A DNA stretch of 64,000 bases. It comes from Eucommia ulmoides (taxonomy: Eukaryota > Streptophyta > Magnoliopsida > Garryales > Eucommiaceae). Both the position numbers and the translations under genes were made by a program. The notes below the pieces were generated by a model, which was given only the letters and a program-made list of their open reading frames with translations, was not told where the DNA came from and did not search any database. Where the stretch lies: contig CM028335.1 of assembly GCA_016647705.1 (NCBI GenBank), forward strand, positions 20,810,905-20,874,904, written 5' to 3'. Below are positions 44,585-57,302 of the stretch, piece after piece; positions within the stretch are counted from its first letter, which is position 1, and each line of letters opens with the position of its first letter.

Positions 44585-46742
44585 TGTTGATCTTAAGATT
44601 TTGACGAACAATTAAGTGTTGATATTTTGGTCGAACTAATAGTTTGTTAAGTGTTTCAGTTAGTTCCAGTGATGAAGTTGCGATGACAAATTATGAATGG
44701 ATGCTAAATGATAATATCAAAGATGATGAAGAATTAAGAGTTTGAAGAAATTAGGGAAAACAACTCAAGTGAATTTCAACTCTTAATATCCCAATTAAGA
44801 ACACACATGGTATAAAAAAAAAATTATTGTTTCTGTGTGTTTTGATAAGATGAAATTATTTGCTCCTATGTGTATTTGGAAAAAAATATTTATAATTGAG
44901 TAAAATGGAATTTAATAAGTTAGTGGAGCTTATTTAGATAAGAAAATGGTTAAAGGGGTGATAACGTAAATAAGAATGATTTAAAAACGAGTTTAGAAAA
45001 GAGATACAGCATACATAAGTCGACTGGTAAGTCAACCGGACAAAACAATATCAACTCTCTGTATTTAGTAGTCAACGGGTAAGTCGACCGGTGAAGAGAA
45101 GAAAAACTCTCTCTATCTCTAAGTCGACAGGTAAGTCGACCGGTGAAGGTAAATCGAACTCTCTGAATCTCCAAGTTGACAAATAGGTCGACCGATAAAC
45201 GCAGCAGCTTTGGCTTGGCTACATCCTGAATCTAGCAATCGACTGACCGGTCAACTGAGGGCCCTGTTTCAGGATTCTTTGCATTCCGAAATCATATATA
45301 AAAGTAGTCGTTTTTTGTTGGGATTTGAGAGAGATTTAAGGGATTTATTGATATTTAAGATATACTTCATCTATTATTTAAATCCTATTAAGTTGGTTTA
45401 TTAAGTTTTAATATTTTTCAATTTGGTACATAAAATTATTTCTATTCTATTCTAATTGAGATTGAGAAATATTTGGGGGACTTAATTGAAAGATTTAAAA
45501 GTTATTTATTAAGTGAATTAAACCAAAATGAAGTCATAATGATATACTGGGTCTAAGTGAGTATTTAAGTGTTATGATACATGGGAACTAGCCATTAGAG
45601 AGCTGATTTATATGTCATATATATAGATTTGCGTTTTTCATATATCATTAAGCAGTGAAACATAGAATCAAGAGAAGTGAGCTTAAAGAGATAAGATCAT
45701 ATTGTGTTATTCTAAGAGTTATTTTTCTGAGATTTTGTGAGAGTTATTCTAAGAGACGATCTTGATAATCATTGCTAGTAATCTTTGTTGTTATCGGATA
45801 TGAAGTATCATCGCTCTATTTATTTTTTCTATGGATTCCGGGTGAGATCTTTCCAATTACTTTCTATTTGTGCATTGCTTGTTTAATTGTTGGAAATTGA
45901 TCTTTAGAAATTATTTCTAATTTTTATTTAAGAAATTATTTTATAAATAATTTCTTAAATCTGATTACTTGCTCAATTATTTGTTACCTGTATTTTGTTT
46001 AAAATCAGATTTTCAATCTCACACTTTTCTATCACAAGATTTGGGATATTAATCGAGTTTTAATTTTTCTGGGGTGGTAGAAGCTCTGAGTGAGATAATC
46101 TGCTTATCAATTTGTATTGGTAAGTAGTGTGACGGATTAAATACTGTTGGGGGTATTTAATCAAAGGGTAGTCGATTTTCAGTCTCTTCCTGTAAAGAAA
46201 TTGAGGTAGTGATTCTTCTTGGATAGAATTGGATTTTGAGTGAATTTTTGGAGTGTTTTTGTGAGGTTTTGATTTTTGAGCCTAAGGTATAAAAAGAATT
46301 AGGTTGTGATTCTCCCTGTAATAGAATTATGTTATTCTTGAGTTTGTAAAAAGTAGAGGTTATTCCTAAGCCTGTGAAAAAGAATTTGTAAAGCTTGATT
46401 GTAAACCTGCAAAAAGAATCATTGTGAGAGTTTGGTTCCTGCCTGTAAAGGAATCTTGAGTTTAGTGGGTGCGAATCTCCGTGGGGCTCGGAGGACTGGA
46501 TTAACCAAGAGTAGTTTGGTGAACTGGGATATATCGGTGTGTATTGTATTGCTTATTTCCTTAATTTTATCTTGTATTATTTGAGTGTGCACCTAAAGCT
46601 TATTACACTTATCTGCTGCTATAAAGATAATAATGAATTTTAGGATAAAATTAATTGTTTGATGTTTAAAGTGTTATTATTTCTCTTATAATTTTTTAAT
46701 TATCCAATTCACCCCCCTCTTGGGTATTCCACTGAGCCAACA
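44585..46742 (+). repeat. 5' LTR (copy E)
   Basis: 2,158 bp, TGTTGATCTTAAG to GAGCCAACA. TATA box TATATATAG at 45618-45626; TCGAC array at about 45015-45260. Similar throughout to the 3' LTR but with many substitutions and a few indels, so the insertion is not recent. Confidence 0.93.
45618..45626 (+). promoter_or_regulatory. TATA box of the 5' LTR
   Basis: TATATATAG followed by ATTTGCGTTTTTCATATATC, conserved with copy F. Confidence 0.55.
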
Positions 46743-46744
46743 AT

Positions 46745-46759
46745 TGGCATCAGAGCTGG
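46745..46759 (+). other. Primer-binding site
   Basis: TGGCATCAGAGCTGG, two bases after the LTR end. It differs by one base from TGGTATCAGAGC, the initiator tRNA-Met complement used by most plant copia elements. Confidence 0.85.
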
Positions 46760-46811
46760 TTTTAGCTCGTTAGGCTGAACATCCTAGCTAAACCGGTCAT
46801 GTGCACACACC

Positions 46812-47969
46812 ATGGATAATATTTTTTGTGTATCTTCTCTTGATGGTGATAGATCCTTATATGACAATGTGGTTTATAATTCTTGTGATTTTAGTGGTAG
46901 TGATAGAGATGATGATAATGAAAATGTCCATTTTATTATGAAAAAATTACTTTCTTTCACATTACTTTTTGCTAAAGAAAGTTTGAGTTTAAAAAGAAAA
47001 ATTGATTTTTTTAAAAATGGTGGTGAAAGTGTTCGAAAATCTAAAGTGTACTTTGATAATTATTGTGGTACAAAAAAGTTTTCGAACGTTGTTTTTTAAA
47101 TTAATAATTTGCTCTCTAAAGTGGATTCTCTTGAAAATAAAAATAGAGTTTTAAAAAATAATTTTAACATTATTTCCAGGTAAATGTTAGATCTTGTTTC
47201 TAAAATCGATTTACTTAAGAAAACATTTGAAAACTCAAAATCCGACCTTAAGTCTATTTCAAAAGATTCTTAAATTGATTTTTTTAGGCAAAGTGGATAT
47301 ACTTCATTATCTCATCCTTCATCACAAGGCAGTGATAATTATGTGGCTATTGATAGAAATGATTCTTATTTTACATCTCGTGCTTTTTATGATAAATTGG
47401 ATTTGAGATGTTATTATTGTAATAGAGTTGGACATTTTAAAATATCATGTCTGTTTCGGAACTCTAAGTTTATGTCTAATAAGGAAGGATCCAAAATGAA
47501 ATGGATACCGAAGAAAACTATTGAAATGTCTTGTGCAAAATTATATAATGTCGGAAGTGGACCTGAAAGAGCAAACAAAGAAGTTATATCAAAGCCAAGA
47601 CAAGAAGTCACCAAGGATCCACAAGCGAGTCATACACAGCGAAAAGATGCACCAAAAACAAAATGTGAAGTCGCAAAGAAGCCACAAGAGAAATGTGCAA
47701 AGAGAAAAGTTGTACAAAATCCAAGATAGGATATCACTAGGAAGCCACAAGCGATACGTGTAAAGGGAATCATCAATGAATCAAATGGAAAAAATCAAAG
47801 GAAGAAAGGATATGAACAAGTCAAGAAGAATTGCGCATCCAAATCAATTATGAGCTCAAATGAGGTTAAAAGTAAAATCGCCCCTAAGGATATAAGAGGT
47901 ACTCCTAACCCTCCGCATTTTAAATTTATTAAATTTGTTAAAGAGGGAGAGTCCCGACTTACCAAATAG
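46812..47969 (+). pseudogene. Copia gag, C-terminal portion, with in-frame stops
   Basis: From ATG 46812 a single frame stays coherent for 386 codons, broken only by stops at 47097 (TAA), 47181 (TAA), 47271 (TAA) and 47727 (TAG). The order is an acidic segment (GSDRDDDNENVHFIMKK), a coiled-coil-like Lys/Asn/Leu stretch (47100-47270), a CCHC zinc knuckle CYYCNRVGHFKISC (47409-47450), then KWIPKK and a Lys/Gln/Pro-rich tail with repeated KPQ motifs. The folded N-terminal gag (UBN2-type) domain expected upstream is missing. The arrangement resembles the C-terminal half of SIRE/Maximus-type gag. It cannot make a full product. Confidence 0.85.
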
Positions 47970-49090
47970 ATAAGTTGGTAATTGTTTCTAAGATCTATTC
48001 TAAATTAGTCATTCTCTTATTGTCTTAGGAATATTCTATGGTGATTATGACAATCACATTTAGTTATGGGGTATTAACATGTTTTTATGTGCTTATATCA
48101 AGTAGTGATCATGCGTTATTTTTAAAATATGTTATGTGATTTAGAGGATTAATCGAGTATTTGTGATCTTACTAAATAATGCTAATTATTTGTTACATAT
48201 GTTTTTTAGTAGGATTATTTGTATAATATGTTATCATTCATGCTATTTACTTTTATACAAATTAGTTGAATTGAGCTAAATTTTTATTAATCTTGATTTA
48301 TTAAAATGCATGTCATTTGAGGTGAATTAAAAGATTTTTAAATAATTATTATTGTGTAAAAGATTGAGCATGTTACGAGATAATATCTTCAATATGCATG
48401 TTATTGATTGAGATGTGATTCATGCTCTTGAGCGTCAATGATTATTGTTGAAAAATGGAGTTGAAATTTTTATGAAATAAATTTTCATTATATTGATAAC
48501 TTCATAAACTATCATTGAGAGATGTTTCATATCTTAGTGCTTCAAATATTATATTTTTCTCCTTAAAATGAATTAATTTGTTTACACTTATATAGTGGGA
48601 GATTGTATGATTAAGAATGATGTTTTTTGTGTGGATTTTGATGAATTGAGTAGACTTGATATTTATCTATAAAAATGATCCACATAGTGTTGATGTTTTG
48701 TGTTTAAAACTTATTAAAATGAGTTTTGATTTTAAAGTTGAATATGTGCTTTTAAATATATATATATATATCTGGATTTAATTTCTTTGGTCTTACTCTT
48801 TCAAGTATATTATATGATTGCCTTGAGTAATGCTTAATTGTGTTCCCCCCTCTCTAAATTTTGTTTTTGAAGATGACAAAGGGAGAGACTTAGTTGATGT
48901 TTTATTAAGGGGGAGTTTTAGTTAATGTTTTATTAAGGGGGTGTTTATTTTTAAATTTGTGCTTTATTGATTATATTTTATAATATCTTCATTATTATGC
49001 TTCAATGAGTTATAAAATCCGTCCTCGGATTCAAGGAGAGTATGGTTATATTATTGTTTTGAATAAAATATCAAAGTTAATTGTCATTAT
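47970..49090. other. Non-coding 3' internal region of the copia element
   Basis: No pol domains. Contains a duplicated segment GTTTTATTAAGGGGGAGTTT-like at about 48900 and 48925, and the GAAGATGACAAAGGGAGAGA phrase common near the 3' end of large copia elements. Confidence 0.7.
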
Positions 49091-49105
49091 AAAAAAAAAG
49101 GGAGA
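49091..49105 (+). other. Polypurine tract
   Basis: AAAAAAAAAGGGAGA immediately before the 3' LTR (one T intervenes). Confidence 0.85.
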
Positions 49106-49106
49106 T

Positions 49107-51305
49107 TGTTGATAATAAAATTTTGATGAACAATTAGGTGTTGATGTTTTGGTGGAACTAATGGTTTGTTAAGTGTTTCAGTTAATTAAAATCCAATGAT
49201 AAAGATGCGATGAAAAATTATGAATGGATGCTAAATGATGATGTCAAAGATGATGGAGAATTAAGAGTTTGAAGAAATTAGAGAAAATAACTCAGGTGAA
49301 TTTCAACTCTTAATATCCCAATTAGGAACACACATGACATAAAAAGTTTTTATTGTTTCTGTATGTTTTGATAAAATGAAATTATTTGCTCCTATGTGTA
49401 TTTGGAAAGAAATATTTATAATTGACTAAAATGAAATTTAAAAAATTAGTGGAGTTTATTTAGAAAAGAAAATGGTTAAAGGGGCAATAACGTAAATAAG
49501 AATGAGTTAAAAACGAGTTTAAAAAAGAGATCCAGCATACATAAGTCGACTGGTAAGTCAACCGGACAAAATAGTATGAACTTTCTATATTTAGCAGTCG
49601 ACAGGTAGATCAACCGGTGAAGAGAAGATAAACTCTCTGTATCTCTAAATCGACAGGTAGGTTGACTAGTGAAGGTAAATCGAACTCTCTGAATCTCCAA
49701 GTCGACAGATAGGTTGACCGATGAATGCAACAGCTTTAGCTTGGCTACATCCTGAATCTAGCAGTCGACTGACCGGTTGACTGAGGGTGCTGTTTCAGGA
49801 TTCTTTGCATTCCGAAATCATATCTAAAAGTAGTCGTTTTTTGTTGGGATTTGAGAGAGATTTAAGGGATTTATTGATATTTAAGATATGGTTCATCTAT
49901 TATTTAAATCCTATTAAATTGGTTCATTAAGTTTTAATATTTCTCAATTTGGTACATGAAATTATTTCTATTCTATTATAATTGAGATTGAGAAATATTT
50001 GGGGGACCTAATTGAAAGATTTAAAAGTCATTTATTAAGTGAATTGAATCAAAATGAATTCATAATGATATACGGGGTTTAAGAGAGCATTTAAGTGTCA
50101 TGATACATGGGAACTAGCCGTTAGAGAGCTGATTTATATCCCATATATATAGATTTGCGTTTTTCATATATCATTAAGCAGTGAAACATAGAATCAAGAT
50201 AAGTGAGTTTAAAGAGATAAGGTCATATTGTGCTGTTCTAAGAGTTATCGTTCTGAGATTTTGTGAGACCTATTCTAAGAAACGATATTGAGAATGATTG
50301 CTAGTAATCTTTGCTGCTACCGGATCTAAATTATCATTTCTCTATTTATTTTTTCTATGGATTCCGGATGAGATCTTTCCAATTACTTTCTATTTGTGCA
50401 TTACTTGTTTAATTGTTGGAAATTGATCTTTAGAAATTATTTCTGATTTTTATTTAAGAAATTATTTTATAAACAATTTCTTGAATCTGATTACGTGCTC
50501 AATTATTTGTTACCCATAGTTTGTTTAAAATTAGATTTTTAATTTCACATTTTTCTATCACTAGATTTGAGATATTAATCGAGTTTTAATTTATCTGAGA
50601 TGGTAGACGCTCCGAGTGAGATAATCTTCTTATCAATTTGTATTGGTGAGTAGTGTGACGGATTAAATACTGTTGGGGATATTTAATCAAAGGGTAGCCG
50701 ATTTTCAGTCTCTTCTTGTAAAGAGATTGAGGCAGTAATTATTCTTGGATAGAATTGATTTTTGAGTGAATTTTGTAAAGGTTCCATCATTACCTAGGAA
50801 AATATTAGTTGGAGTGTTATTGTGAGGTTTTGATTCTTGAGCCTAAGGTATAGAAAGAATTAGGTAGTGATTCTCCCTGTAATAGAATTAGGTTATTCTT
50901 GAGCCTGTAAAAAGTAGAGATTATTCTTAAGCTTGTGAAAAGGAATTTGTAAAGCTTTGGTTCTGAACCTGCGAAAAGAATCATTGTGAAGGTTTGGTTC
51001 CTACCTATAAATGAATCTTGAGTTTAGTAGATGCAAATCTCTGTGGGGCTCGGAGGACTGGATTTGCCAAAAGTAGCTTAGTGAATCAGAATATATCGGT
51101 GTGTACTGCATTACTTATTTCCTTGATTTTATCTTGTATTTTTTGGGTGTGCACCTAGAGCTTATTACACTTATCCGCTGCTATAAAGATAATAATTAAT
51201 TTTAGGATAAAATTAATTGTTTGATTTTTGAAGTGTTTTTATTTCTTTGATAATTTTTTAATTACCCAATTCACCCCCCTTTTTGGGTATTCCGCTGGGT
51301 CAACA
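49107..51305 (+). repeat. 3' LTR (copy F)
   Basis: 2,199 bp, TGTTGATAATAAA to TGGGTCAACA. TATA box TATATATAG at 50144-50152; TCGAC array at about 49545-49785, several sites decayed by C-to-T changes (TCGAC to TTGAC). Confidence 0.93.
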
Positions 51306-51696
51306 AACGCATTTGGTAAATACGTGTGCTATTCTCAAATTTTTTAGAGTATTTATTGAATTCCTTAAGAATCTAAGAAACGAAAGGATATTGATTCATA
51401 TTCACTCCCATAAAACTATTCTCACTTTCACCTTGTCGGCTACTACCACCCGACAACTAAGAAATATGTATATCTACTGTTATACACATTAAAGAAAAAA
51501 AAAAAAAAATCAAATCTTGTAACCAAACGTGTTACTCTGTTTATGTTCCCATAAATTAAAAAGAAATAATTTCAGGACAATTGTTGTTTCTAAACATGTT
51601 TCTATTTCCGTAATACTTCAAAGTGAAAATAAAATTCTCATCTCAGTTTATTAGATGTAGAAACAGAAAAGCGAAAACACTAACCAAATGCCACCT
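51306..51696. mobile_element. TIR element, right part
   Basis: Completes the element started at 44510. Contains AAACAGAAAAGCGAAAACAC and ends TAACCAAATGCCACC. Without the insertion it would be about 465 bp. Confidence 0.6.
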
Positions 51697-51765
51697 TAGT
51701 GTCCGAGACTTCAAATGAAAAATGAGTATGGGAGCACCAACGAATTTACATACTATGGAATGTGT

Positions 51766-51850
51766 GAGATCCCACATCAAAAGTATTAGAAAAGATTATC
51801 GGATATATAAAATACCATGTGACAACTACTAGTATATTGGCTCAAGTATC
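51766..51850 (+). repeat. Possible short LTR (TRIM-like), left part
   Basis: TGTGAGATCCCACATC is a common start of short plant LTRs. Joined across the element at 51851-55633 it would continue TTAGGTCACGTGGACTCGAT and end CACCAACA at about 55674, about 126 bp in all. No partner LTR or TSD proven. Confidence 0.35.
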
Positions 51851-52540
51851 CGTTGGGGAAATTTCATATAATTATATAAATTCAAATTAAATAAATAAAT
51901 AAATCTCACATGCGATTTCAATATCTTTAAATAACAAAGAGCATCAACAATTAAATAAATAAAATAAAAACATAGGATTGAGAGAAAATACATATTTTGT
52001 GGATTGAGGTATGTAAATACTATCCTAAAAAGATATACGCCCTCTCTATGCACATGGTTGAATGGTGAGTCATTCCTAAGATATAACGATCCAAGAAGTC
52101 AAGGTGCAAGCAAGACATCTCTATATTAAACCGATCGCGAACCCTATTACCCATAAATCATCAAGTATATAATATACGTGAAATATCACAAAATATAAGT
52201 CTCTCTATTTTTGTATCTCAATAAAAACATACTCACTATTTTATATAGTTTATAGATTATGTAACTCTTATTATGATATTAAGTACTCATAATATTATAA
52301 TTAATTAAACTACTAATTATATACATATAAATACTATTGTAACATATATATTTATAATAGAATTCAAAAAATCATTTTAATAAATTTATAAGTTATTCAC
52401 AATAATAATGTGTAATAAACATGTAATTTATTACACATAATTATAACCATTATAAATATATTATTAATAATAATTTTATTAAATAAAATAATATAATTTA
52501 TATATAATAAAATATTTAATTTTAAATTATTTTTCTAACA
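51851..52540 (-). repeat. 3' LTR of the minus-strand non-autonomous element
   Basis: 690 bp. Outer terminus reads CGTTGG on plus, one substitution from TGTTGG in the partner. Ends CTAACA at 52540. Confidence 0.88.
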
Positions 52541-52556
52541 ATCCCCCACATAATTT
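52541..52556 (-). other. Polypurine tract
   Basis: Minus strand TTATGTGGGGGAT directly before the LTR. Gives the element's orientation. Confidence 0.65.
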
Positions 52557-54839
52557 AAAATTAAAATAAAATAACAAAATATAAATAAAATAATAAATAT
52601 ATAAATAATGGGCAATATAATACTGTATAATAGATGTACGTGTCTTCAGGATTTGAATCTCACTTAATATAACAAACATTCATTCGAATGAACCATAGTG
52701 AACTATGTCTTAAACTAGATCTTTTTGGCCAAACTTCAGTAAACACACATAGAGTATGAGTATTAGCTCATGTTCACGGTTTTGCGCTTTATGGCCATGT
52801 GCATGTATCTTGATTCTCATGAGAGTTACTAGAGAAAACCTAATCCCATAGTCGCGGTTTCATGACAACTCTCATTTAGGTGAGTCCTCCAGAGGTATAT
52901 GTAACCTATAACCTGCAAAGATTTTTCTTGCCTTGATCTCATTAAGGTTTAAACCCATACTCAACATCACAATATTATACAACACTAGCGCCTTAGGGAT
53001 GAGCAAGAGAATACTTTAAATGATTTCTCTAAAATATATAGTGTTGTTTTATAAGTCACACAGTATGGATTGTTTCTACCCACTGAACTTCCTTCATGGG
53101 TTTCCCAATCACAGATGTTGGGTTACTTCTCTAAGTGATTTCCTTATAGGTTAACACTCATCCCCCCTAGACAATTTTAAGATCTAGCCACTATTAGTCT
53201 TGAGGTAAATTATTCCACCTCGTGGGAATATAATGCATGAATATTAAGCCTCATTTTTTATTATCTATTTCATCAATTCTCATTTTGGTACCAGTAAATA
53301 TTTTGGCACTTGGAACATCATTTTTTGTAAGCAACGCTTGGAATTTTTCAGTTCCAATAATACTATCAAATAAATATATTCAAAACAACTTAAACACAAC
53401 TTTATATTGAACCAAGAACATATACAATCTCATATTTCATCATGTAAAATAATATTAGACATGTACGAAAGCAACAATTTCTGAGACAACGTTTATATTC
53501 TTGATTTTGAAATTATATAAATAATTTGGGAATTCTCAAAACAATAATTTAGGGACTTTATATCGAGGTAACACATTTATCAATACAACATATTTCCTAG
53601 AGAGATTTTTCGACCTTTCTTGAATGTACACGATAATTCCAAAAATTAAAATTAATTTTTTTCCTTCAAAACAACTATTTTTTTATCTGATGACAATAAA
53701 ATTGTTAATATGTTTTCACATACAAAAAATGTAATCACAATATTAAAAATGTCGCTTAAAATTATTGCTTTAGTAGTCAATAAACTTACTACTATGAATC
53801 ACAAATTTTGTGACCAATAACCTACTACTAGGAGCAACTTAATCGTAATGGGCAATAGTCTTATTATATACTATGAACCATTTTAAAATGAGAAAATGAT
53901 CAGTAGTCTAATACCTACTAGAAACCATTTTTCAAGCGAGAAACTTATCACTATCAATAATATATAATGATATTTTTTTAAAGAAAAATTTTATTTTCAT
54001 AAATAATAAAAACTTTTCATTTTTTTTTTTTTTTAAATGAGAATATAATAATTTTTTTTTTTAAACTCATATTTTTGTATGTCTTCGCAAAATAAAATAT
54101 TTAGTTTTCCAAAACTAAGTATTGAAAATCATTACTTTATAATCTATATTAAAAATGATCGAAACACTTTATTCTCAAAAAAATTGAATTCTCAATATTC
54201 AATATTTATAAACACCCAAATTTATAAATTTGATCAATTCTTAAAATTTATTTTATTTTGATGCATAGTAAAGTACTAAACAAAATATCTATGAACCTCT
54301 AATATTTTATTTTTATAACCAATGATATCACATTTTAAAAATAAAAATATTTGATTTTCATCAAATCAACAAAGTATAATAATAAATTGATTTGTGAGGT
54401 GAACATAAAAATAAATCATTTTTTTCTTTAAATATATATCCATACATAACCTCTACTTTTTCAAAGTATCTCCAAATCAAGACTAAAACTAATATTAAAA
54501 CCACTATGGACAAATGCTCATCAACAAAATAAATTTGCATATAAAATATCATAATAAAATATAGATCAAAGCATGCAAATTCATATAACACTTTTTATTT
54601 TTATTTTTTAAATATTTCCTAAGATTATTTCAATAGGAAAAAATAAAATAATATTAAATGCAAAATATAAGATAGAATATTATTATAACAAAACACAAAT
54701 TTATTTATTGCGTCTTTCATAAATTTAAGATTAAAATAAAAATGTATCCATCATCGAATACATTAAAATTATATTAGAAACAAATTCAAGAAAAATTTAC
54801 TTGCACAAAATATATATCTCTTCTTAGATTGTTGGAGAA
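52557..54839. other. Internal region of the non-autonomous element, no gene
   Basis: 52600-53300 has moderate GC content and no sustained frame on either strand; 53600-54830 is very AT-rich. No retroviral domains seen. Confidence 0.6.
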
Positions 54840-55633
54840 ATTTCATATAATTATATAAACTCAAAATAAATAAATAAATCTCACATGCAATTTCAATATC
54901 TTTAAATAACAAAGAACACCAACAATCAAATAAATAAAATAAAGCATAGAATAGAGAAAAAAATACATATTTGGTTAATCGAGGCGTGTAAACATTCTCC
55001 TAAGAAGATATATGCCCTCTCCATGCACAGGGTTCAATGACGAGCCCTTCCTAAGATACAACGATCTAGGGAGTCAAAGTGCAAGCAGAATATTTTTATA
55101 TTAAACCGATCGTGAACCCTACTATTCGTAAATCATCAAGTATATAATATACGTGAAATATTACAAAATATAATTTCTCTCTATTTTTATATCTCAATAG
55201 AAACATACTTACTATTTTATATAGTATAACACTCTTTTCTCTACTTCTCTATATCTTTCCATATTCTTCTATATCTCTCTATATTTCTCTCTATATTTTC
55301 TATATCTATATTTTTCTTTATTCCTAACACACATATATATAATGTATAGATTATGCCACTCTTATTATAATATTAAGTACTAATCATATTATAATTGATA
55401 AAATCACTAATTATATACATATAAATACTATTGTAACATATATATTTATAATAGAATTCATAAAGTAATTTTAATAAATTTATAAGTTATTCACAATAAT
55501 AATGAGCAATAAACATGTAATTTAAACACATAATTGTAATTATTATAAATATATTATTAATAATAATTTAATTAAATAACATAATAGAATTTATATATAA
55601 TATAATATTTAATTTTAAATTATTTTCCTAACA
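54840..55633 (-). repeat. 5' LTR of the minus-strand non-autonomous element
   Basis: 794 bp, TGTTGGAGAAATTTCATATA to CTAACA. About 105 bp longer than its partner because of a CT-rich insertion (about 55228-55340, TCTCTATATCT-type repeats), probably microsatellite growth. Confidence 0.88.
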
Positions 55634-56539
55634 GTATCTTAGGTCACGTGGACTCGATCCAAAAAATACTACACCAACAGGCTAATATTTGTTTTTAAAA
55701 AATTAATTTTATCTGTAAGAATTTTTATAAATCCCCTTAATCTATTAATAAATCAGAACAGAAAAAATATTTAACGATTTAGATTTAGATTTGAGTTTAA
55801 AAAATAAATGATTAAGATATAACTTGTGAAATCTCACTTTCGTTTATTTTAAATTTTTCTACATTACTCACCCTATTAAATAACTTAATTATACTTTCAA
55901 ATTTTATATATACACTTGTGGAGAATTCCTAGAAAGCTGGAATGCATTGAATGAATAAAATGGTTGAACGAGGTTTTCTCCCATATATACAGCAGTTGTT
56001 TCAGTCCATAAAACCGAGGGCCAATTCATATATTTATTAATAGATATTTTCCAATTTTGGGGTCTAATTAAATACTACTTGTGGACAGTAGTTGAAAACC
56101 ATTACCATTACCATTACCATTACCATGGGCTGGGAATGAATGGGATTGGGGTGGGGGTTAAACGACAAAGAACATGGCCGTTTCAGGAAGGGGAATTGGT
56201 AGTGGGGGTGACACGTAAGGTAATATACTTTCTGAGCGGTTAGTGACACACACTCAGCAGATTCCACGTATAGAGGCGGTACTCCTAATATTCTGTGGAC
56301 TGGATGGGACTTGGGAATTTTATTTGTTTACTATTCTTTGTCACGTCTCATCTGGACACGTATGGGACACACCCACGTGTGCACCGCTTTATAATTTCAC
56401 ATGACCTCTATTATGTATTATCTCTTGTAGATAAATATTTATGACATTTTTTTCACAAAATAAAAAAAATTATTGACTAAGTCTAAATTAAACATCAAAT
56501 TACCAGTAGTTGCCAATTAATTTAAAATAAACTAAACAA
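55634..56539. other. Gene-free spacer
   Basis: AT-rich except 56080-56400, which has normal composition and several ACGTGT/CACGTG-like sequences (56340-56380). Contains ACCATT repeats at 56098-56126. No gene recognised. Confidence 0.5.
56098..56126. repeat. Hexanucleotide microsatellite (ACCATT)n
   Basis: About four and a half units of ACCATT. Confidence 0.85.
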
Positions 56540-57130
56540 TCACAGGATTGAAATCTTCCATATTTAACGATTTTACACAAAAATCATTTATTAAAATTAA
56601 AATAACTATTATTGTACATATTTTTTTACAATCAAATTATATATTCATATTCGTTTGAATAAGATATTTAAAATGATATCACATTCATTATTTTTTTTTT
56701 TCAATGGTTTCAGATTTGTGACTTAAAAAAAAAATCAGTTTTTACATTCATGATACATTCAACATAATACTTTCAAAATTTTTAATTTTCATATTCGTAT
56801 TACAATTAACATAGTTTTATATATTATCACAATACAACTGAGTGTTACATTTAACATCTAAATCACCTTTATCGGGAAGTCATATAATGTTGAACACGTA
56901 TATAATTTGTGTTATTATCAATATTAATTGTTGTTATTTCTATCAGTAAATATTATATTCAACACTCACGTGGATACGTAGATTGTAGAAATGTCATTTA
57001 TAATATTAACATCACAGTTAATCACCGAATATTATACTCAACCTTCGTTCTCACACAGACTATAAAGAGATGTTACACGTAACATTCATATGAAATGCAA
57101 TTTACAACTAAATAATTTATTAATATCTCA
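56540..57130 (-). repeat. GTTGAATGTAACA-family repeat, copy at 57 kb
   Basis: Aligns with 38080-38640 over most of its length and, inverted, with the unit of the 6001-6880 array (TTGAATAAGATATTTAAAAT, ATTCAACATAATAC, TGTTACATTTAACATC). Confidence 0.75.
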
Positions 57131-57302
57131 TTTTAAAAAGGATGATTCACCGATGATTATTGTGTAAAAAAATTAGTTTTTCAATAATAGATTTGTGATA
57201 AATTCTTATGTTTCATTTGTTCTGTGTTTTTAGGAGCCATTATAAACTGAAATGTAGTTTTGCATATATTAGGAAGTTACCTTATCATTAAATAGGGGTA
57301 TT

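Larger units (their letters stand above)
44585..51305 (+). mobile_element. Complete-ended, coding-defective Ty1/copia element
   Basis: Two LTRs of the 2.1-kb family (44585-46742 and 49107-51305), PBS at 46745, gag remnant, polypurine tract at 49091, and flanks AACGT (44580-44584) and AACGC (51306-51310), a 5-bp TSD with one mismatch. The internal region is only about 2.36 kb and encodes part of gag; protease, integrase, RT and RNase H are absent. It therefore depended on another element to move. This copy identifies the solo LTRs at 1405, 10065 and 34258 as copia, by its gag type and initiator-Met PBS. Confidence 0.93.
51851..55633 (-). mobile_element. Non-autonomous LTR retrotransposon with perfect TSD
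   Basis: Direct repeats 51851-52540 and 54840-55633 bound a 2.3-kb internal region. Flanks GTATC (51846-51850) and GTATC (55634-55638) are identical. Minus orientation is inferred from TTATGTGGGGGATTGTTAG next to the 52540 end, a good polypurine tract feeding a TGTTAG LTR start. No gag or pol frame is present, so it is a TRIM/LARD-type non-autonomous element. Confidence 0.88.

Noticed and set aside
46812..47969. Programmed stop-codon readthrough in gag
   Set aside because: Four separate stops and a missing N-terminal domain point to decay, not recoding.
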